Origin: JALEFZ01 sp039817415
GTDB lineage: Bacteria; Bacteroidota; Bacteroidia; J057
Assembly: GCA_039817415.1 (NCBI GenBank)
Contig: JBCBVV010000055.1
Location: forward strand, 1-42,169
Length of the DNA stretch: 42,169 nt
Direction of reading: 5' to 3'
Made by a program: the position numbers and the translations under genes. The notes under the pieces are model-generated. The model was given only the letters and a program-made list of their open reading frames with translations, did no database searches and was not told the origin of the DNA. Shown here one piece after another: positions 1-9,131 of this stretch. Position 1 is the stretch's first letter. Every line of letters starts with the position of its first letter.

Positions 1-2
1 GA

Positions 3-1043
3 ACCATCGGACGTCCGATGGTTCTCATTACAGAGCAAGGAATGATTCATTATCTGAATCAATCTTCCTGCAAACTTCTCGGAGGTCAAAAACAGGATTT
101 AATAGGCGATCAGCTTTGTCATTTCCTCAATTTTCTGAGCGAGCAAACTCCTCCAGAAATTTTCCAACGAATTAAATCCATCCCTGGCATACATAAAGTA
201 AAAGTTATCGTTTCCAATTTAAGGGGCGAACAACATGCCTATGAAACTAGTTTTTCCAAAGACTTCGAATCAAATTTAATCCTGGCCAACTTCATCCCTG
301 CTCTTATGGAAGAAAATCAGGAAAACCCTACTAAGAAAGAACAACAATTAGAAGCCCAGCTGGATGAAGCCAAAAAAGGACTTCGAGAGCTGTTCCATTC
401 CATAGATCACGACCTGAAGGCTCCTTTAAGAGCCATCAACTCCTTTTCTGATATTCTCAGAAGTCAATACAGTCATCAACTAGATAGCCAAGGGCAAGAA
501 TTGCTCGAAATGATTATCGGAAACTCTGGCAAAATGAAAAGCCTGATCGATGACATGCTTACCTACGCCAAGATTGCAGAACAGGACCGCTATTTCATGG
601 AGCTTGATCTTCAATACATATTTAAAAAGCAGTTTGAGGACCAAATTTTCATGAACCACAAGGATAAGCCTGTTGAAATTGAAGTTTTTGAGCTTAGCCC
701 CATTCAAGGAGATCCTAACCTAGTAGGTATACTCGTCTACCATTTGGTTTCTAATGCACTCAAGTTCACCGACAAGGTGGAGACAGCAAAAATCAGCGTG
801 GGACAGAAAATCATAAATGGAAAAAACACCTATTACATTCAAGACAATGGAATCGGAATGAGGCAACAAGATGAAGAGAAAGCATTTAAACTCTTCAAAA
901 GAATGGTCCGACATGATGATTACCCTGGAAACGGTGTAGGATTGCCTATGGTCAAAAAGGCAGTCGAAGTTCACCAAGGTAAGGTCTGGATTGAGTCTGA
1001 ACCAGACAAAGGGACTACAGTTTTCCTACAGTTTCCTTCCTAA
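3..1043 (+). CDS. Sensor histidine kinase, PAS plus HisKA/HATPase (5' partial)
   Basis: This is the C-terminal part of a two-component sensor kinase that autophosphorylates on histidine and passes phosphate to a response regulator not seen here. The frame is open to the window edge, so the ATG at 18 is probably internal. Numbering from that ATG, residues 1-95 look like a PAS sensor domain. The H-box SIDHDLKAPLRAI places the phospho-accepting histidine at 131, in the HDLKAP form typical of phytochrome-like kinases. The ATP-binding domain shows the N-box (N246), DNGIGM (276-281) and GNGVGLP (304-310). No membrane segment lies in the visible part, so it may be soluble or have upstream sensor domains. 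It converges on the next gene across a strong hairpin. The family call is firm; the signal sensed is unknown. Confidence 0.9.
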   Translation, partial: TIGRPMVLITEQGMIHYLNQSSCKLLGGQKQDLIGDQLCHFLNFLSEQTPPEIFQRIKSIPGIHKVKVIVSNLRGEQHAYETSFSKDFESNLILANFIPALMEENQENPTKKEQQLEAQLDEAKKGLRELFHSIDHDLKAPLRAINSFSDILRSQYSHQLDSQGQELLEMIIGNSGKMKSLIDDMLTYAKIAEQDRYFMELDLQYIFKKQFEDQIFMNHKDKPVEIEVFELSPIQGDPNLVGILVYHLVSNALKFTDKVETAKISVGQKIINGKNTYYIQDNGIGMRQQDEEKAFKLFKRMVRHDDYPGNGVGLPMVKKAVEVHQGKVWIESEPDKGTTVFLQFPS

Positions 1044-1060
1044 AAATTAAGATGAAATAA

Positions 1061-1107
1061 ATAGCAGAAAGCCTGGAAGTACGATGTATTTCCAGGCTTT
1101 CTGCTAT
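1061..1107. terminator. 18-bp perfect inverted repeat between convergent genes
   Basis: Arms 1061-1078 and 1090-1107 are perfectly complementary over 18 bp, around an 11-nt loop. The hairpin lies between the 3' ends of the histidine kinase and the convergent secreted-protein gene, so it probably terminates or protects both transcripts. T-runs on either side are weak, so efficiency is uncertain. Confidence 0.7.
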
Positions 1108-1130
1108 TACATATCCGTTTCAAGAAAATA

Positions 1131-1862
1131 TTATTGTCGACTTGCCTTTTCAAGGTCAAAGGTGAACATCATTTTGACGATAGTAGGCTCAATACGGTTC
1201 ATCATGGCCTCCACCTCCATATCATGGATGGTTCCAAAATCGAATAGGCGCTTGTCATGGCTTAGTGCCTTTACCTTTTCCGTTGAAGAAATATCTTTCT
1301 TCTTTAACATAGAACGGTACCGTAAAGGCAGGACGATATCAGCATTCAGCGGCATATTACCAACTGTAATCTTCCTCTCTAGCCCAACCCTATTGTCATC
1401 CTTGGCCTTTACAATGGCTTCTGGAGCTTCCTGAACCCAGATTTCATGTCCATCTGGCATGTACAAGGTATAATTAATGGTCAGAGAGTCATCGACTTGG
1501 GTAACATTTCCCATTTTTGCTTTAGGAATAATTTCTTGCCCCCCCTGAATGACTTTCCATGCTGGAGCAGTGGCCTCTTCTTCGTAGTAAACGAAGCCTT
1601 GGGAGGTAGCCTTCCTTGTCTGAGGATCAAGAATCACTCCCCCTCTCCATGTTTTCAAGACCTTACAAGTCGCTCTATCATAGGCAACCCAAAGATCTTT
1701 GTACAAGGCAGCAACCAATACGTTTTCCTGTCCATCCAAATCAGCCGTAAATACCCAATTGTCCACAGGTCTTTTAGGTCTGTCTCCTTCAAACGTAGTC
1801 ATTCCCACCAATACAATCCCCAGCAGGATCATGATCATACCAAGATGTAAATTCTTCCTCAT
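1131..1862 (-). CDS. Secreted or membrane-anchored hypothetical protein
   Basis: I do not recognise a named family with certainty. The protein has 243 residues and starts with a hydrophobic stretch (about residues 6-23), which is a signal peptide or an N-terminal membrane anchor. The rest is beta-rich. The segment around residues 48-76 (KDLWVAYDRATCKVLKTWRG) resembles a module I recall from large secreted Bacteroidota proteins with cytochrome c or ThuA-like domains, where it precedes the catalytic part; here it stands alone. No catalytic motif is visible. A periplasmic or surface role is inferred from the signal. It is followed downstream by the 18-bp hairpin and is separated from the upstream isomerase gene by its own terminator, so it is probably monocistronic. 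Confidence 0.7.
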   Translation of the reverse strand: MRKNLHLGMIMILLGIVLVGMTTFEGDRPKRPVDNWVFTADLDGQENVLVAALYKDLWVAYDRATCKVLKTWRGGVILDPQTRKATSQGFVYYEEEATAPAWKVIQGGQEIIPKAKMGNVTQVDDSLTINYTLYMPDGHEIWVQEAPEAIVKAKDDNRVGLERKITVGNMPLNADIVLPLRYRSMLKKKDISSTEKVKALSHDKRLFDFGTIHDMEVEAMMNRIEPTIVKMMFTFDLEKASRQ

Positions 1863-1945
1863 ATCTGTTTATTGTTTGTCTGTGCAAAGAAAGCAAATCC
1901 TCTCGTTCAAGGCCAGAAATCTAACAATCCATCCTGCAAGCCATC

Positions 1946-1976
1946 TAAAAAGCCCAACTTGTATCAAGTCGGGCTT
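1946..1976 (-). terminator. Intrinsic terminator of the isomerase/oxidase genes
   Basis: On the minus strand a 12-bp stem (1965-1976 with 1950-1961, one G-U pair, loop ATA) is followed by a T-run. It lies about 20 nt after the stop codon of the TIM-barrel gene. Confidence 0.85.
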
Positions 1977-1996
1977 CTTCATAAATCTCTATTCTT

Positions 1997-3055
1997 TTAG
2001 GATAACCCTAAAATTTCCCGATTGGTGGCCTCATCTGAATCTGTGCTAGCAAAATCATCAAATGCTTTTCCAGTAACATTGATGATATGGTCTGCAATGA
2101 AAGGAGCTCCTTCAATGGCTCCTTGTGTGGAGTCTTTAATGGCACATTCCCATTCCATAACGGCCCAGCCATCAAAACCATATTGGCTAAGCTTAGAGAA
2201 AATCTGTCCAAAATCAATTTCCCCATCACCAAGCGAACGGAATCTACCAGGTCTGTCTACCCATGACTGATATCCTCCATACACACCAGATTTCCCACTA
2301 GGATTGAATTCAGCATCCTTTACGTGGAACATTTTAATCTTTTCGTGATAAATATCAATGAAGGCCAGGTAATCCATTTGCTGCAAAACAAAGTGAGATG
2401 GATCATACATGAGCATGGCACGTGGATGGTTGTTCGTCACCTCCAAAAACTTTTCATATGTCACCCCATCATGTAAATCTTCGCTTGGGTGTAACTCATA
2501 GCAAGCATCTACACCTGCCTCATCAAAGGCATTCAGAATAGGAGTCCACCTTTTCCCTAACTCCTCAAATGCGGCCTCAATCAGGCCTGAAGGGCGTTGT
2601 GGCCAAGGGTACATAAATGGCCATGCCAAGGCTCCAGAGAAGGTAACATGTGCATTATGGCCAAAGTTTTGGCTTGCCTTCGCGCCTAACATCAATTGAT
2701 CAATAGCCCACTCGGTTCTGGCTTTCACATTGTTTTGAACAGCTTCAGGAGCAAAGCCGTCAAACATCTTATCGTAGGCAGGATGACTAGCCACCAACTG
2801 CCCCTGAATATGAGTGGACAACTCGGTGATTTCCACTCCAGCATCAGCTGCAATTCCTTTCATTTCATCCACATAGGTCATGGAAGTCGCTGCTTTCTCC
2901 AAGTCAAATAACCTGTCATCCCAAGTAGGAACCTGAACTCCCTTGTAACCTAGGCTAGCCGCCCATTTACAAATGGATTCAAAAGAATTGAAGGGCGCTT
3001 CGTCCCCAGCAAATTGTGCAAGAAATATGGCGGGTCCTTTGATTGTCTTCATCAT
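1997..3055 (-). CDS. Sugar phosphate isomerase/epimerase family TIM-barrel protein
   Basis: The 352-residue protein belongs to the xylose-isomerase-like TIM-barrel superfamily (also AP endonuclease 2 family). These enzymes use divalent metals to isomerise or epimerise sugars, inositols or related polyols. Candidate metal ligands appear in the expected order: a Glu in ELHPSEDLHDG, Asp/His in YDPSHFVLQQ, His in FHVKDAEF and Glu in WAVMEWE. There is no signal peptide, so it is cytosolic. Two adjacent ATG codons (3055 and 3052) could start it. It lies 37 nt downstream of the alpha-hydroxy-acid oxidase on the same strand, so the two are probably one transcript handling a hydroxy-acid or sugar substrate, ended by the terminator at 1946-1976. 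The substrate is not predictable from sequence. Confidence 0.85.
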   Translation of the reverse strand: MMKTIKGPAIFLAQFAGDEAPFNSFESICKWAASLGYKGVQVPTWDDRLFDLEKAATSMTYVDEMKGIAADAGVEITELSTHIQGQLVASHPAYDKMFDGFAPEAVQNNVKARTEWAIDQLMLGAKASQNFGHNAHVTFSGALAWPFMYPWPQRPSGLIEAAFEELGKRWTPILNAFDEAGVDACYELHPSEDLHDGVTYEKFLEVTNNHPRAMLMYDPSHFVLQQMDYLAFIDIYHEKIKMFHVKDAEFNPSGKSGVYGGYQSWVDRPGRFRSLGDGEIDFGQIFSKLSQYGFDGWAVMEWECAIKDSTQGAIEGAPFIADHIINVTGKAFDDFASTDSDEATNREILGLS

Positions 3056-3092
3056 TCTGTGGGTAGTTTATGTCTAATGATAGCTAATGTTT

Positions 3093-4373
3093 TTATGTTT
3101 TGTCCTCCACAAAAGTGGCGGAGCGTATATCCTGTAGGCTAGCACAACCTGACAAGGACATGTTCAATTCAAAATCTGCTTTTAGGTTCAGGATGACTTC
3201 CTCCACGCCCTTTTGCCCCGATAAAGCGAGTGCATACATATAGGGTCTTCCTATTCCTGTAGCGAGCGCCCCTTTGGCCACGGCCTTCATCATGTCTGAA
3301 CCAGAACGTATCCCACTATCCATCATAACGGGAATCTTGCCTCCTACCCTTTCTACAATGGAAGGAAGCATCTCAAAGGTACTAACCGATCCTTCCACTT
3401 GCCTACCCCCATGGTTTGAAACTATGATCCCCTGTACCCCATAATCGATGGCTAGTTGGGCATCATCAGGATGGATAATTCCCTTTAGAATAATGGGCAG
3501 CTTAGTAACCGACTTTAGAAACTCCAGGTTCTCCCAATTGAGGTTGGGCCGTACAAAGTAGTGGGTAAAAGCCTGAACGGACTTGATAGATTTACCTGAG
3601 CGTAGATTCTGAAAAAATCCACCTGGGATATTTCTCGCTTGGGCAAAAAGGGTTGAAATAGCCTTGAGGTTGATTTTTCGAGGAGGATCATTCGGATTTT
3701 CAGGCCGTTCCTCATGGATGAGCTGCTGAAAGACTGGATCGCTGGTATATTGCGCAATTCCCATTCCTCTCAGAAAGGGAGAATAAGCCAAATCAAGATC
3801 CATCGTTCGCCATCCCAACAAAGTAGTATCTAGTGTTACGACTATAGCTGAACACCCACAATCTTCAGCTCTTTTGACAAAGCTTGCTACCAATTCATTG
3901 GATTTGCTCCAATAGAGCTGAAACCACTTGGGTGTATAAGGCATCATCTTCGCGACCTTTTCCATCGGAACAGATGCCTGGGAAGAAAAAATGTAAGGAG
4001 TCCTTGTTGCTTCTGCAGCAGCTGCCACCGCTAAATCTGCCTTTTTATCAGCCATTTCCAGTACACCTACAGGTGAAAGGAACAAGGGATAGGAAAATTC
4101 TTGCCCCAAAATAGTTTGTGCAATTTTTCTATCAGATACATCCTTTAGCATCCTGGGAACTACATGGAATTGTTGGAAGGCGGTCCGATTTCGCTTAACC
4201 GTTTCCCCATTGGCCGCCCCAGTAGCAACATAGGCAAAGGCTTCGGGAGACATTATTTTTTTTGCTTCCTTTTCCAGCTCCAATAGGCTAATGGGTAGAC
4301 TCGGTTTGATACCCGAAATGCCCTGGAGGTAGATTGATCTTTGTCTTTGTAAGCCGTCAATGGGAGATTTCAT
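3093..4373 (-). CDS. FMN-dependent alpha-hydroxy-acid oxidase (lactate 2-monooxygenase-like)
   Basis: This is a 426-residue FMN enzyme that oxidises an L-2-hydroxy acid to the 2-keto acid, or decarboxylates it as lactate 2-monooxygenase does. The glycolate oxidase-family marks are all present: the YVATGAANGETVKRN N-terminal region, FQLYW near 151, Lys297 (FMN), and the active-site SNHGGRQ with His321 and Arg324. MDSGIRSG (351-358) then binds the FMN phosphate. The insert with SPFLRGMGIAQYTSDPVF (198-215) resembles the lactate 2-monooxygenase branch more than glycolate oxidase or LldD. No signal peptide or membrane segment is seen. It is co-directional with the TIM-barrel gene 37 nt downstream and divergent from the aldo/keto reductase. 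The family is certain; the substrate (lactate or another hydroxy acid) is inferred. Confidence 0.9.
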   Translation of the reverse strand: MKSPIDGLQRQRSIYLQGISGIKPSLPISLLELEKEAKKIMSPEAFAYVATGAANGETVKRNRTAFQQFHVVPRMLKDVSDRKIAQTILGQEFSYPLFLSPVGVLEMADKKADLAVAAAAEATRTPYIFSSQASVPMEKVAKMMPYTPKWFQLYWSKSNELVASFVKRAEDCGCSAIVVTLDTTLLGWRTMDLDLAYSPFLRGMGIAQYTSDPVFQQLIHEERPENPNDPPRKINLKAISTLFAQARNIPGGFFQNLRSGKSIKSVQAFTHYFVRPNLNWENLEFLKSVTKLPIILKGIIHPDDAQLAIDYGVQGIIVSNHGGRQVEGSVSTFEMLPSIVERVGGKIPVMMDSGIRSGSDMMKAVAKGALATGIGRPYMYALALSGQKGVEEVILNLKADFELNMSLSGCASLQDIRSATFVEDKT

Positions 4374-4533
4374 AGATAGGTCTAAAGTAGTAGCCAGAGA
4401 AAATTAGGGTGTTTTTTGCTCAATGGCAATTTCATGACAAAGGAAGATAGCAAGTTGTCAACTCAGCATTTTCCTTACCTTTAGAAGAAGGGGCAATTCA
4501 CTCCTATCATTCACTCATTAATGCTAATAGATC

Positions 4534-5559
4534 ATGCGCTACAAACTTTTCGGCCATAGTGGCCTTCGGGTATCTGAGCTTTCCTTGGGAACCATGACCT
4601 TTGGGACAGAATGGGGCTGGGGAGCAGATTGGGATACATCTAAAGCTATTTTTGATACATACGCAGAGGCAGGAGGTAATTTCATTGATACTGCGAATCG
4701 ATATACAGAGGGAACAAGCGAAAAATTTGTTGGAGAATTGACCCGTGCAGATAGAGACCACTTTGTGATAGCTACTAAGTATACCCTTTACGATCGTACA
4801 GGTGATCCAAATTTTGGGGGCAACCACAGAAAAAATCTAATACGTTCGGTTGAAGCCAGCCTAAAACGATTACAGACAGATTACATAGATATCCTTTGGC
4901 TACATGCCTGGGATTTTACGACATCTGTACAAGAAATCATGCGGGGATTAGACGATCTTGTGAGAATGGGAAAAATACATTATTTGGGAATTTCTGACAC
5001 ACCGGCATGGATCGTTTCTCAAGCGAATACTTTGGCTGAACTCAGAGGTTGGAGTGCCTTTGCAGGTCTACAAATTGAGTACAGCCTCATCCAACGAACC
5101 CCAGAAAGAGACTTACTTCCCATGGCCAAAGCATTCGATTTGGCTGTAACACCTTGGGGAGCGATTGGCGGAGGAGCACTTACTGGAAAGTACTTATCTG
5201 ATAATGATGAGCCCAAACGACTTAAGGAAGGATCTGCTCGATTAAATGAAAGAAGTACCCGCATTGCCAGAACCGTTGTGGAGTGTGCCAAGGAAATGGG
5301 AGTTAGCCCTGCCCAGCTTGCAATCAATTGGACTCGTCAGAAGGAATTTACTTCCATCCCCATTGTTGGGGCTAGAAAAGTCTCACACATTCAAGACAGT
5401 CTGGGCTGCCTGACCTTTACTATTCCAGATGACATCATGAAAAGACTCGAGGGGGCAAGCCATCAGGATTTAGGCTTTCCTCATGAATTCCTACAAAGTG
5501 ATGGCGTACAGCAAGTAATATTTGGCGGTACCTATTCGGATATAGATTTTCGTTCCTAA
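4534..5559 (+). CDS. Aldo/keto reductase
   Basis: The 341-residue protein is an NAD(P)H-dependent aldo/keto reductase reducing carbonyl compounds to alcohols, with a TIM-barrel fold. The catalytic tetrad is complete: Asp52 and Tyr57 in FIDTANRY, Lys82 in IATKY and His124 in LWLHAWD. The C-terminal cofactor motif SIPIVGARKVSHIQDSL is also present. Sequence style (GGNHRKNLIRSVEASLKRL) matches the AKR11/12-like bacterial group of broad-specificity reductases. The ATG at 4534 gives a normal N-terminus. It is transcribed away from the hydroxy-acid oxidase, sharing a 160-nt divergent promoter region, and its stop lies only 5 nt from the stop of the convergent LRR gene. Confidence 0.92.
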   Translation: MRYKLFGHSGLRVSELSLGTMTFGTEWGWGADWDTSKAIFDTYAEAGGNFIDTANRYTEGTSEKFVGELTRADRDHFVIATKYTLYDRTGDPNFGGNHRKNLIRSVEASLKRLQTDYIDILWLHAWDFTTSVQEIMRGLDDLVRMGKIHYLGISDTPAWIVSQANTLAELRGWSAFAGLQIEYSLIQRTPERDLLPMAKAFDLAVTPWGAIGGGALTGKYLSDNDEPKRLKEGSARLNERSTRIARTVVECAKEMGVSPAQLAINWTRQKEFTSIPIVGARKVSHIQDSLGCLTFTIPDDIMKRLEGASHQDLGFPHEFLQSDGVQQVIFGGTYSDIDFRS

Positions 5560-5564
5560 GAGAC

Positions 5565-6122
5565 CTAGAAAATCACTTTACACTCTTCGGAAAGGTCTCT
5601 GTAAGCGAGGACCTCTTCTGAGGGGATGGGATTGAATGGGATGGAAAGGACTTCCAATTTACCTAGCATCATAAAATCTGCTACAGACTTGATTCCACAC
5701 GCATTGAAGTATCCTTCTTTCAGCTCATCCAAATCAGCTATAGCGGAGAGATCTGCAAATCTAGCTCTTGGATAGGAGATGTCTAGTGTATGAAGCTTGG
5801 GCAATGTAATTAGAATATCAAGATCGAAAGGATAGCAGAAGCACGCATGAAACTCCTTGAGATTGGCGAGATACATCAAAGGCGTGATGTCGCGAATTTG
5901 GGTTCCGCTGATGTCGAGGATTTCCAAGTATGGAAACATTCTCAAAGGGCTCAAGTCTTCGATTTCCTTTCGGCTACAGTCAATTTCCTTGATGAGCTTC
6001 AGGTCTTCTACACTCGTGATACCATTTAGATCGGATTCTTCAATGGCACTCACGATGATTTCTTGCCAGGCTTCAGTCTGACATGACAAAAATGTGTCTA
6101 CGGTATGAACTTTTGAGAACAT
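5565..6122 (-). CDS. Leucine-rich-repeat protein, small
   Basis: The protein (185 residues from the ATG at 6122; a TTG at 6143 would add 7) consists of short leucine-rich repeats of the internalin/LRR_4 kind. Examples are LEILDISGTQIRDITPL and LHTLDISYPRARFADLSAI, each about 22 residues, with a final unit LEVLSIPFNPI. There is no signal peptide or membrane segment, so a cytosolic protein-binding solenoid is likely. Small proteins of this form are common in Bacteroidota and mostly uncharacterised. The partner is unknown. It is convergent with the aldo/keto reductase gene and lies 120 nt downstream of the helical hypothetical gene on the same strand. Confidence 0.75.
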   Translation of the reverse strand: MFSKVHTVDTFLSCQTEAWQEIIVSAIEESDLNGITSVEDLKLIKEIDCSRKEIEDLSPLRMFPYLEILDISGTQIRDITPLMYLANLKEFHACFCYPFDLDILITLPKLHTLDISYPRARFADLSAIADLDELKEGYFNACGIKSVADFMMLGKLEVLSIPFNPIPSEEVLAYRDLSEECKVIF

Positions 6123-6243
6123 GCTTGGTGCGTTTATACACAAATCTTGTCATTATACATCTCCCATACCAGACGATATCACGGGATGTATTACATAAAA
6201 AATCAGACGATTTGATGTACAAACTACCGGCAGTTGTGACCTC

Positions 6244-6795
6244 TTAAGCTCCCTTCATACGCTCTTTCAAGCGTGTAATGGGAAGGTTAAGTAGCTCAAA
6301 ATCAGGATGAATATCCTTCAGCAACTCGAATTTTTCACTATACATTTCGGTTGCCTTGGTATTTTTCTCCACAAAGGTGGTGAGTTTCTGGAAGTATTCT
6401 TTTACCTCAGGGTGGGCTTTGTCTACCGTCTGAGCTTTGATTTTATTTAGCTCAAAAGACTTCTCCCGAGCGATATAAGTTACCAAAAGAGGTTTCATCA
6501 GCTTCTGCTCCTCTTCATCGAAGTTGGAGACAGAAAAAGCTCTCAACAATTCCTGAAGATAGATTCTCTCGTCAGGATTCTCATAGTAATAGGACAATTT
6601 GTCCCAAAACAGATGGGGGATATATGCACCGCCAAATCTTTCTGCTGACTGTACCAAAAAGCGATTAAAGGTATCTTCGTCTTCCCCTAATTCAAGGTGA
6701 AGCTTGGTCAATTCCTTGATCAATTTGGCTTTGTCTTCTTCCCAATCGCCATAGTACAGGTCCTCCAGCTTTTCCAGTTCGGCTACAAATTCCAT
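6244..6795 (-). CDS. Hypothetical alpha-helical protein
   Basis: I do not recognise this family. From the ATG at 6795 it is 183 residues (an in-frame TTG at 6819 would add 8). It is rich in Glu, Lys, Leu, Tyr and Phe, predicted almost wholly helical, with no signal peptide, membrane segment, cysteine cluster or catalytic motif. The aromatic stretch FGGAYIPHLFWDKLSYYYEN near the middle is distinctive and could be used to find homologues. It lies between recQ (134 nt upstream) and the LRR gene on the same strand. A cytosolic structural or adaptor role is possible but is a guess. Confidence 0.6.
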   Translation of the reverse strand: MEFVAELEKLEDLYYGDWEEDKAKLIKELTKLHLELGEDEDTFNRFLVQSAERFGGAYIPHLFWDKLSYYYENPDERIYLQELLRAFSVSNFDEEEQKLMKPLLVTYIAREKSFELNKIKAQTVDKAHPEVKEYFQKLTTFVEKNTKATEMYSEKFELLKDIHPDFELLNLPITRLKERMKGA

Positions 6796-6929
6796 TATAT
6801 TTCTGATTAATGTCTTCAACTTATAGGAAAATCCCGGAAAGACAGGGTCTGTTCCGGGTTCCTTATTTGCAAATATCTTAAAATAAACGAATTGTTCCAG
6901 TAAGGAAACGAAAATGATTCCAACAAGGC

Positions 6930-9131
6930 TTAGTTCCCCACTTCAGACATGAATTTGATGCGTACCAAACGTATATCAGAACGCTCCACATCAATGTCCA
7001 TGGATAATTCTTTTTCTGCTTCATCTAAGTCATCCGTATCAGCCGTCATGAAGTAGTCGAAAATATCGTCCACTATATCATCATCAATCTGATCGCGAAT
7101 AAAATAGTCAATGTTCAGTTTGGTTCCGGAATATACAATTTGCTCAACATGTTCGAGCAGCTTGTCGTAATCCATACCCTTCATCTCGGCAATTCGTTTC
7201 AAGGAAGTTCTCCTGTCAATATGCTGAATAATGAAGAGCTTGTTCATGGACTTTCGTGCAGTAGACTTGACTACCACTTCCGTCATCCGCTCTATCCCAT
7301 TGGCATCTACATGCGATTTAATCAACTGGATAAATGGAGCTGCGAATTTCTGGGCTTTCCCTTTCCCTACACCTGTGATATTCAGAAACTCGTTCATGGA
7401 AACAGGGTATTTGCTTGCCATATCCTCTAAAGAAGGATCCTGAAAAATCACAAAAGGAGGAATCCTCTTTTCCCTAGCTAATTTCAAACGAAGCTTTTTC
7501 AATTTATCAAAAAGAGCTTCGTCATAGGTTTTAAAATCCTCGACAGGAACCGAGGCATTTTTCTTCAATTGGTCAAAGTCCTGGAATTTCATCAGTTCCA
7601 TAGGAACAGGATTATCCAGGTACTCTTTGCCGTGTTCTCCTTTTTTAAGAACACCATATTCTTCAATGTCCTTGATCAAGTAATCATGGACAATCATTTG
7701 GCTGATGATAGACTTCCATTCCTTTTCTGTCAGTTCAGCGCCTTTCCCATAAACGGGCAACTGGTCGTGATCATAGTTTTTGATCTGTTGGTTGTTGCTC
7801 CCCCGAAGGATATTGATAAGATGGGTCTGACCGAATTTTCCATTCACCAGATTGACAGCATTCAATACCAGACTAGCTTCTTTTTGGGCATCGAACTTCT
7901 CTTTTGGGAAACGACAATTGTCGCACATCATCTTGCATTGTGCCTTGTCATACTTTTCTCCAAAGTAATGAAGCATGAGCTTTCTTCTACACTCTCCAGA
8001 TTCAGAGAAGGCTGCCATTTCGTACAGAAGGTGCTTTCCAGATTCACGCTCACTTACGGGCTTGTCCTTCATAAACTTCTCCAGTTTCACGATATCATTG
8101 AAGTCGTAAAAAAGGATGCAGTTTCCTTCCAATCCATCTCTACCCGCTCTTCCCGTTTCTTGATAGTAACTTTCTATACTCTTGGGTACGTCGTAGTGAA
8201 TCACGTATCGAACATCGGGCTTATCAATTCCCATTCCGAAGGCAATCGTGGCGACAACCACCTGAATATCCTCATTGAGGAACATATCCTGATGTCGCGA
8301 ACGGGTTCCGGAGTCTAAGCCCGCATGATAAGGAACCGCTTTGATCCCGTTGACGTTGAGGATTTCGGCATTCTCTTCCACCTTTCTTCTACTCAGGCAA
8401 TAGATGATTCCCGATTTTCCTTGATTCTCCTTGATGTATTTGATGATTTCGGTCGTCGCGTGGCTGTTGCTAATCTTCGGCCGAATCTCATAATATAGGT
8501 TGGGACGGTTAAAGCTCGTGATAAAGATACTGGCATCCTTGAGCTGAAGGTTGTGGACGATGTCCTGTCTTACCTTAGGCGTAGCTGTCGCAGTAAGGGC
8601 AATGATAGGCACCTCTCCAACCTGACTAAGCATGTCTCTAATCCTTCTGTACTCAGGTCGAAAATCATGCCCCCACTCCGAAATACAGTGGGCCTCATCT
8701 ACAGCCATGAAGCTGATCTGTGCTTGCTTCAGAAAGTCTATAAACTCATCCTTAACAAGGGACTCAGGAGCAACGTAGAGCAATTTGAGTTGACGACTAA
8801 GAACTTTCTTTTTCACTGCGTCGTAATTGCCTCTGCTCATGCTGCTGTTCAGGAAGCCTGCTTCAATTCCAAAGGCCTGAAGTTGATCCACCTGATTTTT
8901 CATCAAGGCAATCAAAGGAGAAATTACCAGAGCTGTCCCCTCCATCATGACTGCCGGTAACTGGTAGCAAAGAGATTTGCCAGCTCCGGTAGGCATGATC
9001 ACAAATGTGTCTTTCCCACCTAAAATGCTGCGGATAACTTCTTCCTGTTTTCCGCGGAATGAATCATACCCAAAATATTGTTTGAGGCCCTGGAGCAGTG
9101 AATTTTCCTCTATGATCGTCGTTTCCTTCAC
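6930..9131 (-). CDS. recQ: ATP-dependent DNA helicase RecQ
   Basis: RecQ unwinds DNA 3'-5' in recombination repair and at stalled forks. The 733-residue protein has the full set of SF2 motifs: Walker A GAGKS (49-53), DEAH (145-148) in AVDEAHCISEWGHDFRPEY, TATATP, and motif VI QETGRAGRDG. A zinc-binding cluster C-x16-C-x3-C-x2-C around CRRKLMLHYFGEKYD comes next, followed by the winged helix and an HRDC domain (about 530-610). The last 120 residues are an acidic helix-turn-helix-like extension usual for the long Bacteroidota RecQ forms (E. coli is about 610). The start appears to be GTG at 9131: an in-frame stop lies 18 nt upstream, and the next Met (46) would cut the helicase domain. It is likely transcribed from the divergent region shared with the sigma factor. 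Confidence 0.95.
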   Translation of the reverse strand: MKETTIIEENSLLQGLKQYFGYDSFRGKQEEVIRSILGGKDTFVIMPTGAGKSLCYQLPAVMMEGTALVISPLIALMKNQVDQLQAFGIEAGFLNSSMSRGNYDAVKKKVLSRQLKLLYVAPESLVKDEFIDFLKQAQISFMAVDEAHCISEWGHDFRPEYRRIRDMLSQVGEVPIIALTATATPKVRQDIVHNLQLKDASIFITSFNRPNLYYEIRPKISNSHATTEIIKYIKENQGKSGIIYCLSRRKVEENAEILNVNGIKAVPYHAGLDSGTRSRHQDMFLNEDIQVVVATIAFGMGIDKPDVRYVIHYDVPKSIESYYQETGRAGRDGLEGNCILFYDFNDIVKLEKFMKDKPVSERESGKHLLYEMAAFSESGECRRKLMLHYFGEKYDKAQCKMMCDNCRFPKEKFDAQKEASLVLNAVNLVNGKFGQTHLINILRGSNNQQIKNYDHDQLPVYGKGAELTEKEWKSIISQMIVHDYLIKDIEEYGVLKKGEHGKEYLDNPVPMELMKFQDFDQLKKNASVPVEDFKTYDEALFDKLKKLRLKLAREKRIPPFVIFQDPSLEDMASKYPVSMNEFLNITGVGKGKAQKFAAPFIQLIKSHVDANGIERMTEVVVKSTARKSMNKLFIIQHIDRRTSLKRIAEMKGMDYDKLLEHVEQIVYSGTKLNIDYFIRDQIDDDIVDDIFDYFMTADTDDLDEAEKELSMDIDVERSDIRLVRIKFMSEVGN

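Noticed and set aside
6158..6226. Two copies of CAGACGAT between the LRR gene and the helical hypothetical gene
   Set aside because: An 8-nt repeat in AT-rich DNA is weak evidence for an operator and no symmetry is present.
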